Part shown: positions 23,811-33,226 of the stretch, piece after piece | Position numbering within the stretch: position 1 is the stretch's first letter | Layout: the number at the start of each line of letters is the position of its first letter | From: Flavobacteriaceae bacterium | GTDB lineage: Bacteria > Bacteroidota > Bacteroidia > Flavobacteriales > Flavobacteriaceae | Direction of reading: 5' to 3' | DNA: 50,146 bases | Assembly (NCBI GenBank): GCA_022425945.1 | Contig: JAKMEK010000008.1 | Coordinates: 1 to 50,146 of the forward strand | Notes under the pieces: generated by a model | Databases searched by the model: none | Seen by the model: the letters and a program-made list of their open reading frames with translations, nothing else | Told to the model about the DNA's origin: nothing | Position numbers and translations under genes: made by a program

Positions 23811-25100
23811 GTGTTAAAAATAGTACAAGATCAACTGAATGGCTTGTTGGAGTCCCATCCAAAAGCCCACTTGCTACTCGCCAATAGTGGAGGAGTTGAC
23901 AGTATGGTTTTGTTTCATTTGTTGTTAAAATCTAAGCTCCCTTTTGCTGTCGCACATTGTAATTTTGGGTTACGCCATGAAGCAAGCGATGGCGATGAAG
24001 ACTTTGTTGTTTCTCACTGTCAGAAGCATTCAATTAATCTACACACCCAGAATTTCGACACCCAAAGTCATTCAAGCTCCAACGGTATTTCCACCCAAAT
24101 GGCAGCACGTCAGTTGCGCTATGATTGGTTTGATGAACTGAAAAAAGAATTTGGATATTCCCATATTCTCACTGCACATCACTTGGATGATCAGTTGGAA
24201 ACCTTTATGATCAACATGGGCAGGGGAAGTGGCTTAAAAGGCTTGCGTGGAATCACTTCTTCAGCAATAATTCGGCCATTACTATCTTTTTCAAAAGCAG
24301 AGATTCTTGCTTTTGCTAAAGAGAACAGTATTGACTGGCGAGAGGATGCATCTAATGCAACACAAGATTATTTACGGAATCAATTACGTCATGCCGTAAT
24401 TCCTGTCTGGAAAGCTACCAATGATCGTTTATTGAAGAATGCCGAAGAAACCCTTAAAAACATAGCAATAGCAGAAGAGGCTTTGTCCAACGTTTTGCAA
24501 GATTTCAAAGCGAAACATTTCATTGAAAAGGAAGAGGTGATTACCATTTCGCTTGCGTCTATTAAAGCCTTGAAACCCCATGATTATTATTTGTTTGCAC
24601 TGTTTTCGCCCTATGGCTTTAGCCATTTAAATGACCTTGTTTCTTTGTTGAACGCACAGAGTGGAAAACAATTGATTTCGTCCACACATCGTTTGTTGAA
24701 CAACAGAACATCCTTACTGCTCTGTCCTTTAAAAAATGAGGACAATGCAGCTGAGATTGAATGGACGCCTTCTGCAAATCTTTTGTCTCCAGTTCAATTG
24801 ACCTTGATGGAAGAGGCACTTTTTTCACCAGATTATGCACGCTTAAGCCCGTCGCTGTTAAAATATCCCTTAATCCTTCGTAAATACCGGAAAGGAGATT
24901 ATTTTTACCCTGTAGGAATGACGGGAAAGAAAAAACTGAGTAAGTTTTTTAAAGACCAAAAGTATTCCATGCTAGACAAAGAAAACCAATGGTTGTTGTG
25001 TACGGGAGATCAAATTGTTTGGGTAATTGGTCAGCGGGTCGATGCTCGTTTCGCGGCTTCTTCTTCTAGTACTAACCCCTTAATCATCAAATGCTCTTGA
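23811..25100 (+). CDS. tilS: tRNA(Ile)-lysidine synthetase
   Basis: This 429-residue essential enzyme converts C34 of the tRNA-Ile CAU anticodon to lysidine so that it reads AUA. The PP-loop SGGVDS (26-31) follows LLLAN, HHLDDQLETFMINMGRGSGLKGLRG contacts ATP and tRNA, and a C-terminal TilS domain (about 345-425) ends the protein. The start is GTG at 23811, chosen because MLKIVQDQLN fits the family N-terminus and no ATG is available. Its stop overlaps dsbD by 10 bases, so the two genes are co-transcribed. Confidence 0.95.
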   Translation: MLKIVQDQLNGLLESHPKAHLLLANSGGVDSMVLFHLLLKSKLPFAVAHCNFGLRHEASDGDEDFVVSHCQKHSINLHTQNFDTQSHSSSNGISTQMAARQLRYDWFDELKKEFGYSHILTAHHLDDQLETFMINMGRGSGLKGLRGITSSAIIRPLLSFSKAEILAFAKENSIDWREDASNATQDYLRNQLRHAVIPVWKATNDRLLKNAEETLKNIAIAEEALSNVLQDFKAKHFIEKEEVITISLASIKALKPHDYYLFALFSPYGFSHLNDLVSLLNAQSGKQLISSTHRLLNNRTSLLLCPLKNEDNAAEIEWTPSANLLSPVQLTLMEEALFSPDYARLSPSLLKYPLILRKYRKGDYFYPVGMTGKKKLSKFFKDQKYSMLDKENQWLLCTGDQIVWVIGQRVDARFAASSSSTNPLIIKCS

Positions 25101-27046
25101 AAAATTTCTATTTGCTCTTACTGACCTTTTTAAGTTGTGGGGTTTTCGCACAAGGAGAAGATGAACCTGTGGTATGGACTACCACCCTAGAGCGTTTGTC
25201 TAAGACCGATGCTGTCTTGCATTTCAAAGCAAATATTCAAAAAAAATGGCACCTTTACAGTCTAGAGGAGTTTGAGGATGGACCCTTGCCAACAGAATTC
25301 ACCTATACCTATGACTCTTTGCAAATCGCTTTAAATGGAGAGATGTTGAGCAGTGTTCCCAAAAAAGAATTTGATCAAATATTTGAAATTGACCTGCCCT
25401 TCTTTGAAGACGAAGCCACATTTTCACAAGCAATTGTACTTCTTGATCCGGCAGTAGAAGAAATTCGTGGAGAAATCAATTACCAAGCCTGCGATGATAA
25501 GGTCTGTATTTTTAGAACCGAACCCTTTGCTTTTTCATTGACAGACAAGACCGTTGCTAGATCATTGATTAAGGTTTCTGAGCAAGACAAAGCCCGTTCA
25601 GCGGCACTTAGTCTTTCGCTGAAAAACAAGCACTTTTTGTCCAACGGATTAGTGGATGAACAAAATACTTCTCCCTTATTGAATTTGTTTTTATTAGGTT
25701 TTTTGGGCGGACTCATTGCTTTGTTAACTCCTTGTGTGTTTCCCATGATTCCACTGACGGTTTCTTTTTTCTTAAAACAGGGCAGCAGTTTACGAAAGGG
25801 AATTTTTAATGCATTGCTCTATGGAGGATTCATCGTACTGATTTATGTTTTATTGAGTATCCCCTTTCATTTCCTAGATTCTCTTAATCCGGAAATTCTA
25901 AACAGTATTTCAACCAACGTGCCACTTAACTTGGTGTTTTTTGCTGTTTTTGTCTTTTTTGCTTTTTCCTTTTTTGGTTTTTATGAATTGACCTTACCTT
26001 CTAGTTGGGGGAACTCTACCGACCAAAGTTCAAATCTAAAGGGCATCACGGGCATCTTTTTTATGGCGCTAACCCTTGCCATTGTCTCGTTTTCCTGCAC
26101 AGGCCCAATTCTGGGTTCCCTCTTGGCAGGTTCTTTAACCGCCGATGGCGGAGCTTTGCAATTAACTGCCGGGATGACCGGATTTGGCGTAGCCTTGGCC
26201 TTACCTTTTGCCTTATTTGCACTCTTTCCTAATGCGTTGAATGCCTTACCGAAATCGGGGGGATGGATGACTACGGTGAAAGTTGTGTTAGGTTTCTTGG
26301 AACTCGCTCTTGCCTTGAAGTTTTTGTCCAATGCCGATTTAGTTTCCCATTGGGGTTTACTGAAACGCGAAGTTTTTGTTGGAATTTGGACGTTCTTAGC
26401 ACTTGGCCTCACGCTTTATTTATTTGGACTGTTCCGCTTTCCGCATGATATAAAAGGAAAATTATCGAAGGTGAGAATGGGACTAGGTGCATTGAGTTTA
26501 CTACTCACGGCCTACCTTTTCAATGGACTAGTGTCCAAAGAAAACACATTAACCCTTTTGAGTGGCTTCCCTCCACCAGCATTTTATAGTATTTATACCA
26601 CAACATCCGATTGCCCTCTCGGGCTTGATTGTTACAAAGATTTTGAACGCGGTTTGGCAGTCGCCCGTTTGCAAAACAAACCCATTTTGTTGGATTTCAC
26701 GGGTTGGGCCTGTGTAAACTGCCGTAAGATGGAAGAAAATGTATGGTCGAAACCCGCCATTTTTTCGTTATTGAACGAAGAAGTTGTGTTAATTTCCCTC
26801 TACATAGATGACCGAACTGCACTCTTAGATAATGATCAATTCAATTTCCAATATTCAGATGGTCGCATTCGAAGCATCAGCACAGTGGGTGAAAAGTGGG
26901 CAACGTTTCAAAGCCTAAATTTCTCTACAGCTTCGCAGCCCTATTATGTGCTCATGCAGCCCGATGGTACGCTACTAAATACGCCCATTCAATATACAGA
27001 TGCTGCAACTTATTTAAGTTGGTTGAAGGCCGGACTGGCTCAATAA
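25091..27046 (+). CDS. dsbD: Thiol:disulfide interchange protein DsbD
   Basis: This 651-residue protein carries electrons from cytoplasmic thioredoxin to the periplasm. All three modules are present. A signal peptide (1-20) precedes an N-terminal DsbD-alpha domain with its cysteine pair C134/C139 (YQACDDKVC). A membrane domain of about eight segments (about 195-480) carries the paired cysteines C215 (LTPCVFP) and C336 (SFSCTGP). A C-terminal thioredoxin domain has CVNC (541-544). It would reduce envelope disulfides, for example during cytochrome c maturation. It overlaps tilS by 10 bases. Confidence 0.95.
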   Translation: MLLKNFYLLLLTFLSCGVFAQGEDEPVVWTTTLERLSKTDAVLHFKANIQKKWHLYSLEEFEDGPLPTEFTYTYDSLQIALNGEMLSSVPKKEFDQIFEIDLPFFEDEATFSQAIVLLDPAVEEIRGEINYQACDDKVCIFRTEPFAFSLTDKTVARSLIKVSEQDKARSAALSLSLKNKHFLSNGLVDEQNTSPLLNLFLLGFLGGLIALLTPCVFPMIPLTVSFFLKQGSSLRKGIFNALLYGGFIVLIYVLLSIPFHFLDSLNPEILNSISTNVPLNLVFFAVFVFFAFSFFGFYELTLPSSWGNSTDQSSNLKGITGIFFMALTLAIVSFSCTGPILGSLLAGSLTADGGALQLTAGMTGFGVALALPFALFALFPNALNALPKSGGWMTTVKVVLGFLELALALKFLSNADLVSHWGLLKREVFVGIWTFLALGLTLYLFGLFRFPHDIKGKLSKVRMGLGALSLLLTAYLFNGLVSKENTLTLLSGFPPPAFYSIYTTTSDCPLGLDCYKDFERGLAVARLQNKPILLDFTGWACVNCRKMEENVWSKPAIFSLLNEEVVLISLYIDDRTALLDNDQFNFQYSDGRIRSISTVGEKWATFQSLNFSTASQPYYVLMQPDGTLLNTPIQYTDAATYLSWLKAGLAQ

Positions 27047-27343
27047 CTAGCGTTTAATTTCTTTGCGTAAGCGTTTTATTTTTCGTTCTACTTGGATGGC
27101 TTTGCCCGTATAGCGTAAATGAATTTTTCTGGCTTTTAGCCGAAGCTTATAGCGGTAACCGGCGCCTTGTTTTTCCCATACATAGGTACGATTGATTTTT
27201 TTTGGAGGACCAAAATAATCTTCAATCAAGGCAATATTTTCATTCGTATGTTGAGGCGATACATTAAAGGCATAAGAGAGTTTGGTTTGTGCATTTAGTG
27301 AAACGTAACTAAAAAGCAACAAGAGTAGGATTCGTGTGTACAT
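27047..27343 (-). CDS. Small secreted basic protein, unknown function
   Basis: This 98-residue protein has a signal peptide (MYTRILLLLLFSYVSLNAQ, cleavage near 18-19). The mature part is very basic, with a Lys/Arg-rich C-terminus (KIKRLRKEIKR), no cysteines, and a central segment YFGPPKKINRTYVW. I do not recognise a family. It stands alone, convergent with dsbD with no bases between the stop codons and divergent from comM. A role in the periplasm or outer membrane is all that can be said. Confidence 0.6.
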   Translation of the reverse strand: MYTRILLLLLFSYVSLNAQTKLSYAFNVSPQHTNENIALIEDYFGPPKKINRTYVWEKQGAGYRYKLRLKARKIHLRYTGKAIQVERKIKRLRKEIKR

Positions 27344-27405
27344 TATTCAAGGATTTGGGTTTACTAAAATTATAGAAAAATTTTAATAATGCAAAATGTG
27401 ATTTG

Positions 27406-27436
27406 TTGAGCAGCAGAATGGAGTTAAATACTTTTG
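27406..27436 (+). promoter_or_regulatory. Promoter of comM
   Basis: A -33 TTG (27406-27408) and an exact -7 TACTTTTG (27429-27436) are separated by 20 bases, the expected Bacteroidota spacing. The ATG follows 29 bases after the -7 box. It is the most complete promoter in the window and is intact although the gene is frameshifted. Confidence 0.65.
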
Positions 27437-27465
27437 TATATTTAGATAGATAAAATAACCTACTT

Positions 27466-28988
27466 ATGCTTGTTCAACTCTTTGGCAGCGCTGTCTTTGG
27501 CGTAGATGCCCATTTGATTACCCTAGAAGTAAACATAGACAAAGGCATTGGCTATCATTTGGTGGGTTTGCCCGATAATGCCATTAAAGAAAGCAATTAC
27601 CGTATTGCTGCTGCATTGCAAAATATTGGGTACAAACTACCCGGGAAAAAGATCACCATCAACATGGCTCCTGCAGATATGCGTAAGGAAGGCTCTGCGT
27701 ATGATCTCCCCATTGCCTTAGGGATATTGACTGCATCCAAACAGATTCAGGCCACTGAAATTGGGGATTACATCATTATGGGGGAAATTGCCTTGGATGG
27801 CAGCTTACGTCCAATCAAGGGAGCCTTGCCCATTGCTATCCAAGCTTTGAAAGATGGCTTCAAGGGATTTATCCTTCCCAAGGAAAATGCAGAAGAAGCG
27901 TCCATAGTGAAAGGAATAGCCGTTTATGGTGTCAGTCATTTAACCGAAGTAATGCATTTTTTTGAAGGAAAAGAAGCATTGGTTCCCACTCAAATCGATG
28001 CCCGATCCTTGTTTAAAGAACAACAGCAAAATACTGCATTTGATTTCTCGGATGTAAAAGGGCAGGAGACCATTAAGCGTTGTATGGAAATTGCGGCTGC
28101 TGGTGGGCATAATGTGATATTAATTGGTCCCCGGGAGCTGGGAAGATCATGTTGGCCAAACGCTTACCTTCCATTTTGCCTCCCATGACGCTTGGAGAGG
28201 CCTTGGAAACGACCAAAATACATTCTGTCTTGGGGCGCGTAAAAGAGAAGGGTTTGGTGCATCAACGTCCGTTTCGCTCGCTCCATCATACTATCTCTGA
28301 TGTAGCTTTGGTGGGTGGGGGAACCTATCCGCAGCCGGGAGAAATTTCCTTGGCGCACAATGGGGTGTTGTTTTTGGATGAATTACCCGAGTTTAAACGT
28401 TCGGTGTTGGAAGTTATGCGGCAACCCCTAGAAGACCGAGAAGTGACTATCGCCCGTGCCAAGTTTACCGTTACCTATCCAAGTTCATTTATGTTGGTGG
28501 CCAGTATGAATCCCAGTCCTTCGGGCTATTTCCATTCAGGATCAAGTACACCCATAGAAACCCAGCGCTATTTGGCTAAAATATCCGGACCCTTGTTGGA
28601 TCGTATTGATTTGCATATCGAAGTGGAACCGGTTCCCTTTGAGGAACTGGCAAAGAAAGCATTGGGTGAAAACTCGGCCACAATTCGGAAACGGGTAACT
28701 GCAGCGCGTGCCATTCAGCAAAAGCGCTTTTTAGCCTTTACCAGCATTCATTACAATGCACAAATGAGCCCTAAGCAATTGCGGCAGTATTGTAAACTAG
28801 ATCCTTCAGCTCTTGACTTGCTAAAAACAGCTATGAAGAAATTGGGTCTTTCTGCCCGGGCCTATGACCGCATCTTAAAAGTAGCCAGAACCATTGCAGA
28901 CTTGGCTGCATCTGACAATATTCAATCTGCGCATATTGCTGAGGCTATTCAATACCGAAGCCTAGATCGAGAGGGTTGGATGGGTTGA
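27466..28988 (+). pseudogene. comM: ComM/YifB Mg-chelatase-like AAA+ ATPase, frameshifted
   Basis: Two overlapping frames (27466-28188 and 28149-28988) together encode one ComM protein. Restoring one base gives 507 residues, the normal family length. ComM is a hexameric helicase promoting branch migration during natural transformation. The N-terminal ChlI domain and most of the AAA+ and C-terminal domains are otherwise intact. The lesion is in the CCCC run at 28129-28132: adding a C restores GPPGAGK, the Walker A motif. The residue after that lysine would then be Ile, whereas the family has Thr (or Ser) to bind Mg2+. So two defects lie within about 20 bases of the ATP site. The frameshift alone could be a sequencing error; the second change argues for real loss. 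Confidence 0.88.
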
Positions 28989-29044
28989 TGAAAAGTTTTA
29001 AAAAAAAAAGAGGTACAAATGACAGTCTAATTAACGAAAGCAAT

Positions 29045-29052
29045 TATTTTTG
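29045..29052 (+). promoter_or_regulatory. -7 promoter element of fbp
   Basis: TATTTTTG is an exact TAnnTTTG match 26 bases before the fbp ATG, giving a leader of about 20 bases. No clear -33 element is visible. Confidence 0.5.
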
Positions 29053-29078
29053 TGCGGAAAATAAAGCAAGTGTAGAGC

Positions 29079-30065
29079 ATGAAAACATTAGGGGAATTTT
29101 TAATCGCAAATCAGCAAAAGGTCCAAGATTCCACAGGAGAGTTCAGCAAGGTCATTCATGCGCTTCGCCTAGCCTCTAAAGTGGTAAGTCATGAGGTCAA
29201 TAAGGCCGGTCTTGTAGATATTTTAGGAGAAGTTGGTACCACCAATATCCAAGGAGAATCGCAGCAAAAGTTGGATGTCTTTGCTCATGATCTCTTCATT
29301 AAAACACTAACCAATAGAAAAATTGTCTGTGGGATTGCCAGTGAGGAAGCCGATGATTACATACAAGTAAAACATCCAGATGCTGAAGAAGATAGCAAAT
29401 ACATTGTACTGATTGATCCTCTAGATGGATCATCCAATATTGATGTGAATGTTTCTTTAGGTACTATATTTTCCATTTACAAAAAGAAATCTGAGGGAGA
29501 CGAGGTGGTCTTGGATGACTTTTTACAGGCAGGAACAGAGCAAGTTGCTGCGGGTTATGTGCTCTATGGAACATCAACACTCTTTGTGTATACCACCGGT
29601 CAGGGGGTAAATGGTTTTACCTTGAATCCTGCCATTGGAACTTTTTATTTATCTCATCCCAATATAACCTTACCCAAAGAGGGGCATATTTATTCCATTA
29701 ACGAAGCTAATTATGCCAGTTTCCCTCAATCGGTCAAAAACTTTTTAAAGCAGCGCAAAGCGGAAGATTTAAATTACACCACCCGTTATATCGGCTCTAT
29801 GGTGTCTGATATACATCGCAATATGCTTAAAGGCGGACTCTTTTTGTATCCTCCCAATGCGAAATCACCGCAAGGAAAACTTCGTTTATTATACGAGTGC
29901 AACCCAATTGCCTTTATCGTAGAACAAGCCGGCGGAATGGCGGTGAGTATGGATAAGCGAATCATGGAAATACAACCCACGGAATTGCACCAACGCGAAC
30001 CCTTCTTTTGCGGAAATAGCGAGATGATCCAAGACCTTCAATATCATTTACAAAAGGGGGAGTGA
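29079..30065 (+). CDS. fbp: Fructose-1,6-bisphosphatase class I
   Basis: This 328-residue gluconeogenic enzyme removes the 1-phosphate of fructose 1,6-bisphosphate. The metal site DPLDGSSNIDVNVSLGTIFSIY and upstream ASEEAD carry the acidic Mg2+ ligands. The C-terminal NPIAFIVEQAGGMA and the RYIGSMVSDIHRNMLKGG segment are standard class I features. Start MKTLGEFL is supported by the -7 box 26 bases upstream; an upstream frame at 28976 is discarded. It stands alone after the broken comM, with its own promoter. Confidence 0.96.
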   Translation: MKTLGEFLIANQQKVQDSTGEFSKVIHALRLASKVVSHEVNKAGLVDILGEVGTTNIQGESQQKLDVFAHDLFIKTLTNRKIVCGIASEEADDYIQVKHPDAEEDSKYIVLIDPLDGSSNIDVNVSLGTIFSIYKKKSEGDEVVLDDFLQAGTEQVAAGYVLYGTSTLFVYTTGQGVNGFTLNPAIGTFYLSHPNITLPKEGHIYSINEANYASFPQSVKNFLKQRKAEDLNYTTRYIGSMVSDIHRNMLKGGLFLYPPNAKSPQGKLRLLYECNPIAFIVEQAGGMAVSMDKRIMEIQPTELHQREPFFCGNSEMIQDLQYHLQKGE

Positions 30066-30107
30066 AAAATAAATCCCCTGTAGTCTTTTCATAATTTGAT
30101 CCAAAAG

Positions 30108-30121
30108 TTAAGTAGCTGTTT
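30108..30121 (+). repeat. 14-bp motif upstream of the KAS III gene (copy 1)
   Basis: TTAAGTAGCTGTTT occurs here, 92 bases before the KAS III start, and again at 36951-36964, 119 bases before ilvD. Both copies are in AT-rich intergenic DNA in the same orientation relative to the gene. It may be a shared regulatory site or coincidence. Confidence 0.35.
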
Positions 30122-30199
30122 GATATAATTGTATTAACTTTAGATAACGTCTTGTCAAAGCATTTTCGCTAAGCTATAGGAGACGTTTAATACAACTAT

Positions 30200-31267
30200 A
30201 TGGGGAGTAAAATTACGGGTTCAGGGAGTGCAATGCCGAGTAGGATAATTACCAATGATTACTTTTTAAAGCACAACTTCTATACCAAAGAAGGCAAAAA
30301 AAATGAAAAGCCGACCGAAGCAGTTATCCAAAAACTAGAGGAAATTTCGGGTATAAAAGAACGTCGTTTTATTCCAGAAGAAGAGCCCTCTGTTGAAATT
30401 TTATTTGAAGCTTGTACGAATGCGATACAAGATGCAGGGGTCGATAAGAATGAAATCAGCGCCCTTATTGTGGCCCACAATGCAGGTAATATGCTTCCCA
30501 ACAAAGAAGGCGTATTTCATACAGTGCCTAATTTGGCTGCCGTGGTAAAGAATAAATTGGGGATCACCAATCATCAATGTCATGCCTATGATATTCTTTT
30601 TGGTTGCCCAGGATGGTTACAAGGGATCATTCAGGCCAATCGTTTAATTGAGTCGGGAGAAGCTACCCACGTACTTGTAGCTGGTTTAGAAATAGCTTCT
30701 CGTCTTTTGGATCCGCACGATGTGGATTCCTTGCTCATGGCCGATGGCTGCGGGGCTACCCTTGTTTCTAAGAATGATGCAAAAAATAGCGGCGTTATAT
30801 CGCATGCCATGTTCTCGCATACCGAAGAGGACCTAAATAATATTACTTTGGGAGATTCATTAAATAAGGAAGCCGCAGGACATTGCTTTTTTAAAATGAA
30901 TGGCCAAAGGGTTTATAAATACGCTACCACTTGGTTGCCTCAAGTAATTAAGCAGGCATTGGAAAAAGTAGACATTACTCCCGATGAGGTTGATTATTTT
31001 TTCTTTCATCAAGCCAATGCAAAAATGCTGCGTGTGATTGCGAGTAATTTAATGGGTTTATACGATCTTAAGGATGCGACTTATGCTCATAAAATCCCCT
31101 CTAGCATTAGTTTTTTAGGCAATACCTCTGTAGCAACCATCCCTACGCTTTTTGATTTGGTAGATAAAAACAAGATGGAAGGCTTTTCATTGAAAAAAGG
31201 ACAGACGTATGTCTTTGCATCAGTTGGTGCAGGGATGCATTGCAATGCTGTGGTATACAAGAGTTAG
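30200..31267 (+). CDS. 3-oxoacyl-ACP synthase III family protein (KAS III-like)
   Basis: This 355-residue thiolase-fold condensing enzyme has the KAS III catalytic triad: C136 in DILFGCPGW, H270 in FFHQANAKM and N308 in LGNTS. It ends with the family's FASVGAGMHCNAVVY glycine loop. It is longer than housekeeping FabH (about 317-335 residues), with a divergent N-terminus (MGSKITGSGSAMPSR), and it is not next to fatty acid synthesis genes. A role in a specialised or lipid-modifying condensation is as likely as primary FabH function. It precedes the Nramp-like transporter by 35 bases, so co-transcription is possible. Confidence 0.85.
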   Translation: MGSKITGSGSAMPSRIITNDYFLKHNFYTKEGKKNEKPTEAVIQKLEEISGIKERRFIPEEEPSVEILFEACTNAIQDAGVDKNEISALIVAHNAGNMLPNKEGVFHTVPNLAAVVKNKLGITNHQCHAYDILFGCPGWLQGIIQANRLIESGEATHVLVAGLEIASRLLDPHDVDSLLMADGCGATLVSKNDAKNSGVISHAMFSHTEEDLNNITLGDSLNKEAAGHCFFKMNGQRVYKYATTWLPQVIKQALEKVDITPDEVDYFFFHQANAKMLRVIASNLMGLYDLKDATYAHKIPSSISFLGNTSVATIPTLFDLVDKNKMEGFSLKKGQTYVFASVGAGMHCNAVVYKS

Positions 31268-31302
31268 AAATTTTAAAATGATTATATTACACTAAAATTC
31301 TA

Positions 31303-32496
31303 ATGTTTTCACGATTCAAGGGTGGTCCAGCTTTTATAATTACTGCAGCCTTTATTGGTCCAGGTACAATTACCTTGTGTGTTTTAGCCGGTGTTCAACA
31401 CGGTTTTTCCTTATTGTGGGCAATGCTGCTCTCCATTTTGATTACCATCATCATCCAAAACACCACTGCTAGAATAAGTTACACCACGCGTAAAGGTTTG
31501 GCAGAAAGTGTACTCTTGCAAGCCAAACACCCTTTGGTGAAATTCATTTTAGGACTGCTATTGATCAGCGCAGTTTTTATAGGAAATGCAGCTTATGAGG
31601 CCGGAAACATATCTGGTGCGCTCATAGGTTTTCAAACATTAATGCCTAGGATAGACTTTCATTTTGGGACAAAGCTTAATTTTTTACCATTGTTCGTGGG
31701 TAGCCTGGTGGGAGTTCTGCTTTTGGTGGGCTCTCCAAAAAGATTAAAGCATATTTTGATCGGAATTGTACTGCTGATGAGCACCTCTTTTTTGATTACG
31801 GCCATACTCACTCAACCCAATTTGGGTGAAATCTTTAGTGGCGTTTTTATTCCCTCGTTTAATGTAAATGATACCTTGATTATTGTTGGTTTATTGGGTA
31901 CAACCGTGGTACCATATAATTTATTCCTTCATGCTGCTTTGGTTAAAGAAACAAATCTATCCCTAGAGGCGCTTCGAGCAGACACTATTGTTGCGGTCGG
32001 TCTTGGTGGATTGATTTCTATCTCTATCATCATTTGTGCAGCTGCGCTTCAAGGACAATCCATCCAGTCTGCAGCAGATTTAGGTCAGTCGCTTGCACCC
32101 TTATACGGTCGCTTTGCGCCAGTACTGATGTCTATTGGATTGTTTGCTGCTGGAATTACTTCGGCACTCACTGCTCCCATGGCAGCAGCCTTTGTTGTTT
32201 GTGAATGTTTTGGCTGGCGGTCAAATGCTATGGCCTATAAAATTGTTGCTTTCTTGGTATTATTGGTCGGGGTTCTTTTTGCTTCTCTAGAAATTAAGCC
32301 CATAGAAATCATACGTTTTGCACAGATTACAAACGGAATTTTACTTCCTGTGGTCGGTTTTTTTATTTTGTTGTTGGTAAACAATGCCAAATTAATGCGG
32401 GGGAATACGGCTGGCACAGGAGTCAATCTTCTCCTTGTTTGCATTGAGGTCTTTTTTCTTTTCCTCGGCGTTAAAAGCCTTGGATTAATTTTTTAG
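31303..32496 (+). CDS. Nramp-like transporter of a 5-oxoprolinase operon
   Basis: This 397-residue protein has about 11 membrane segments and the Nramp/APC fold, recognisable in the TM6 region GLLGTTVVPYNLFLHAALV. The canonical metal ligands are missing. The TM1 DPGN motif is GPGT (19-22), so both the Asp and the Asn are lost, and TM6 MPH is VPY (203-205), so the soft metal-binding Met is lost. It is therefore unlikely to be a Mn2+/Fe2+ importer. pxpA starts 1 base after its stop, and B. subtilis has a comparable Nramp-family gene, ycsG, beside its pxp genes. Import of 5-oxoproline or a related compound is a reasonable inference. Confidence 0.85.
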   Translation: MFSRFKGGPAFIITAAFIGPGTITLCVLAGVQHGFSLLWAMLLSILITIIIQNTTARISYTTRKGLAESVLLQAKHPLVKFILGLLLISAVFIGNAAYEAGNISGALIGFQTLMPRIDFHFGTKLNFLPLFVGSLVGVLLLVGSPKRLKHILIGIVLLMSTSFLITAILTQPNLGEIFSGVFIPSFNVNDTLIIVGLLGTTVVPYNLFLHAALVKETNLSLEALRADTIVAVGLGGLISISIIICAAALQGQSIQSAADLGQSLAPLYGRFAPVLMSIGLFAAGITSALTAPMAAAFVVCECFGWRSNAMAYKIVAFLVLLVGVLFASLEIKPIEIIRFAQITNGILLPVVGFFILLLVNNAKLMRGNTAGTGVNLLLVCIEVFFLFLGVKSLGLIF

Positions 32497-32497
32497 T

Positions 32498-33226
32498 ATG
32501 TTTAGCATCGACTTGAATTGCGATGTAGGCGAGGGCACAGGTAATGATGCCAAACTAATGCCTTTTATTTCTTCTTGTTCCATTGCCTGCGGAGGACATT
32601 ATGGTTCTAAGCAGACCATTGAAGCAACTGCACAACTTGCCCAAGCGCATGGTGTACATATTGGCGCACACCCTTCTTATCCTGATAGCGAAAATTTTGG
32701 ACGTAAATCAATGAATCTGTCACTTGCAGACTTGCAAGATGCTTTGCGAAAACAACTGGATCTTTTTTTCTCTATTTGTACAAACGTAAGTCATATTAAA
32801 CCTCATGGAGCACTATACAATGACCTGTTCTTTGATTTGGAAAAGACTGAAGCTGTACTTGCTGTGTTTGCTGAGTATGCGCCGGGTATACGGGTGTATT
32901 GTTCAGCTGCCAGTCAATTGGCTAAAGTAGCAGCGCACAGTGGTTTTTCTGTTTGTATTGAGGCGTTTGCTGATCGCAGTTATGCAAAGAATGGATCCTT
33001 GCTGTCGCGTTCTGAAGATAATGCGGTACTTACGGACAAGCACAGTATTGCAAAGCAGGTTATTCAACTGGTGACCTCCAAGAGTGTTGAGTGTAATACT
33101 GGAGTGATTATCCCGGTTAAAGCACAAACCATATGCCTTCATGGTGATGGCTTACATGTGATTGAAAATGCTGCTTTTTTAGCAGAATCATTAATGCAAA
33201 ACAATATTCGTGTTCAAGGATTGTAG
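32498..33226 (+). CDS. pxpA: 5-oxoprolinase subunit A (LamB/YcsF family)
   Basis: This 242-residue subunit of the ATP-dependent prokaryotic 5-oxoprolinase opens pyroglutamate, a damage product of glutamine and glutamate, to glutamate. Family motifs are DLNCDVGEG at the N-terminus, HIGAHPSYPD, HIKPHGALYND and CLHGD near the C-terminus; their conserved His/Asp residues suggest the active site. It lies 1 base after the transporter and overlaps pxpB by 17 bases, consistent with a complex made from one transcript. Confidence 0.93.
   Translation: MFSIDLNCDVGEGTGNDAKLMPFISSCSIACGGHYGSKQTIEATAQLAQAHGVHIGAHPSYPDSENFGRKSMNLSLADLQDALRKQLDLFFSICTNVSHIKPHGALYNDLFFDLEKTEAVLAVFAEYAPGIRVYCSAASQLAKVAAHSGFSVCIEAFADRSYAKNGSLLSRSEDNAVLTDKHSIAKQVIQLVTSKSVECNTGVIIPVKAQTICLHGDGLHVIENAAFLAESLMQNNIRVQGL

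Noticed and set aside
28129-28149. Programmed -1 frameshift in comM
   Set aside because: There is no X-XXY-YYZ slippery heptamer or downstream pseudoknot, the family is not known for recoding, and the shift would have to occur inside the catalytic loop.
28976-29179. Plus-strand frame of 67 codons between comM and fbp
   Set aside because: It overlaps the fbp start in another frame, spans the fbp promoter box and has a composition unlike a real protein.
30066-30090. Possible terminator after fbp (AGGGG...CCCCT)
   Set aside because: A 5-bp stem with a long loop and no clean T-run is too weak to call.
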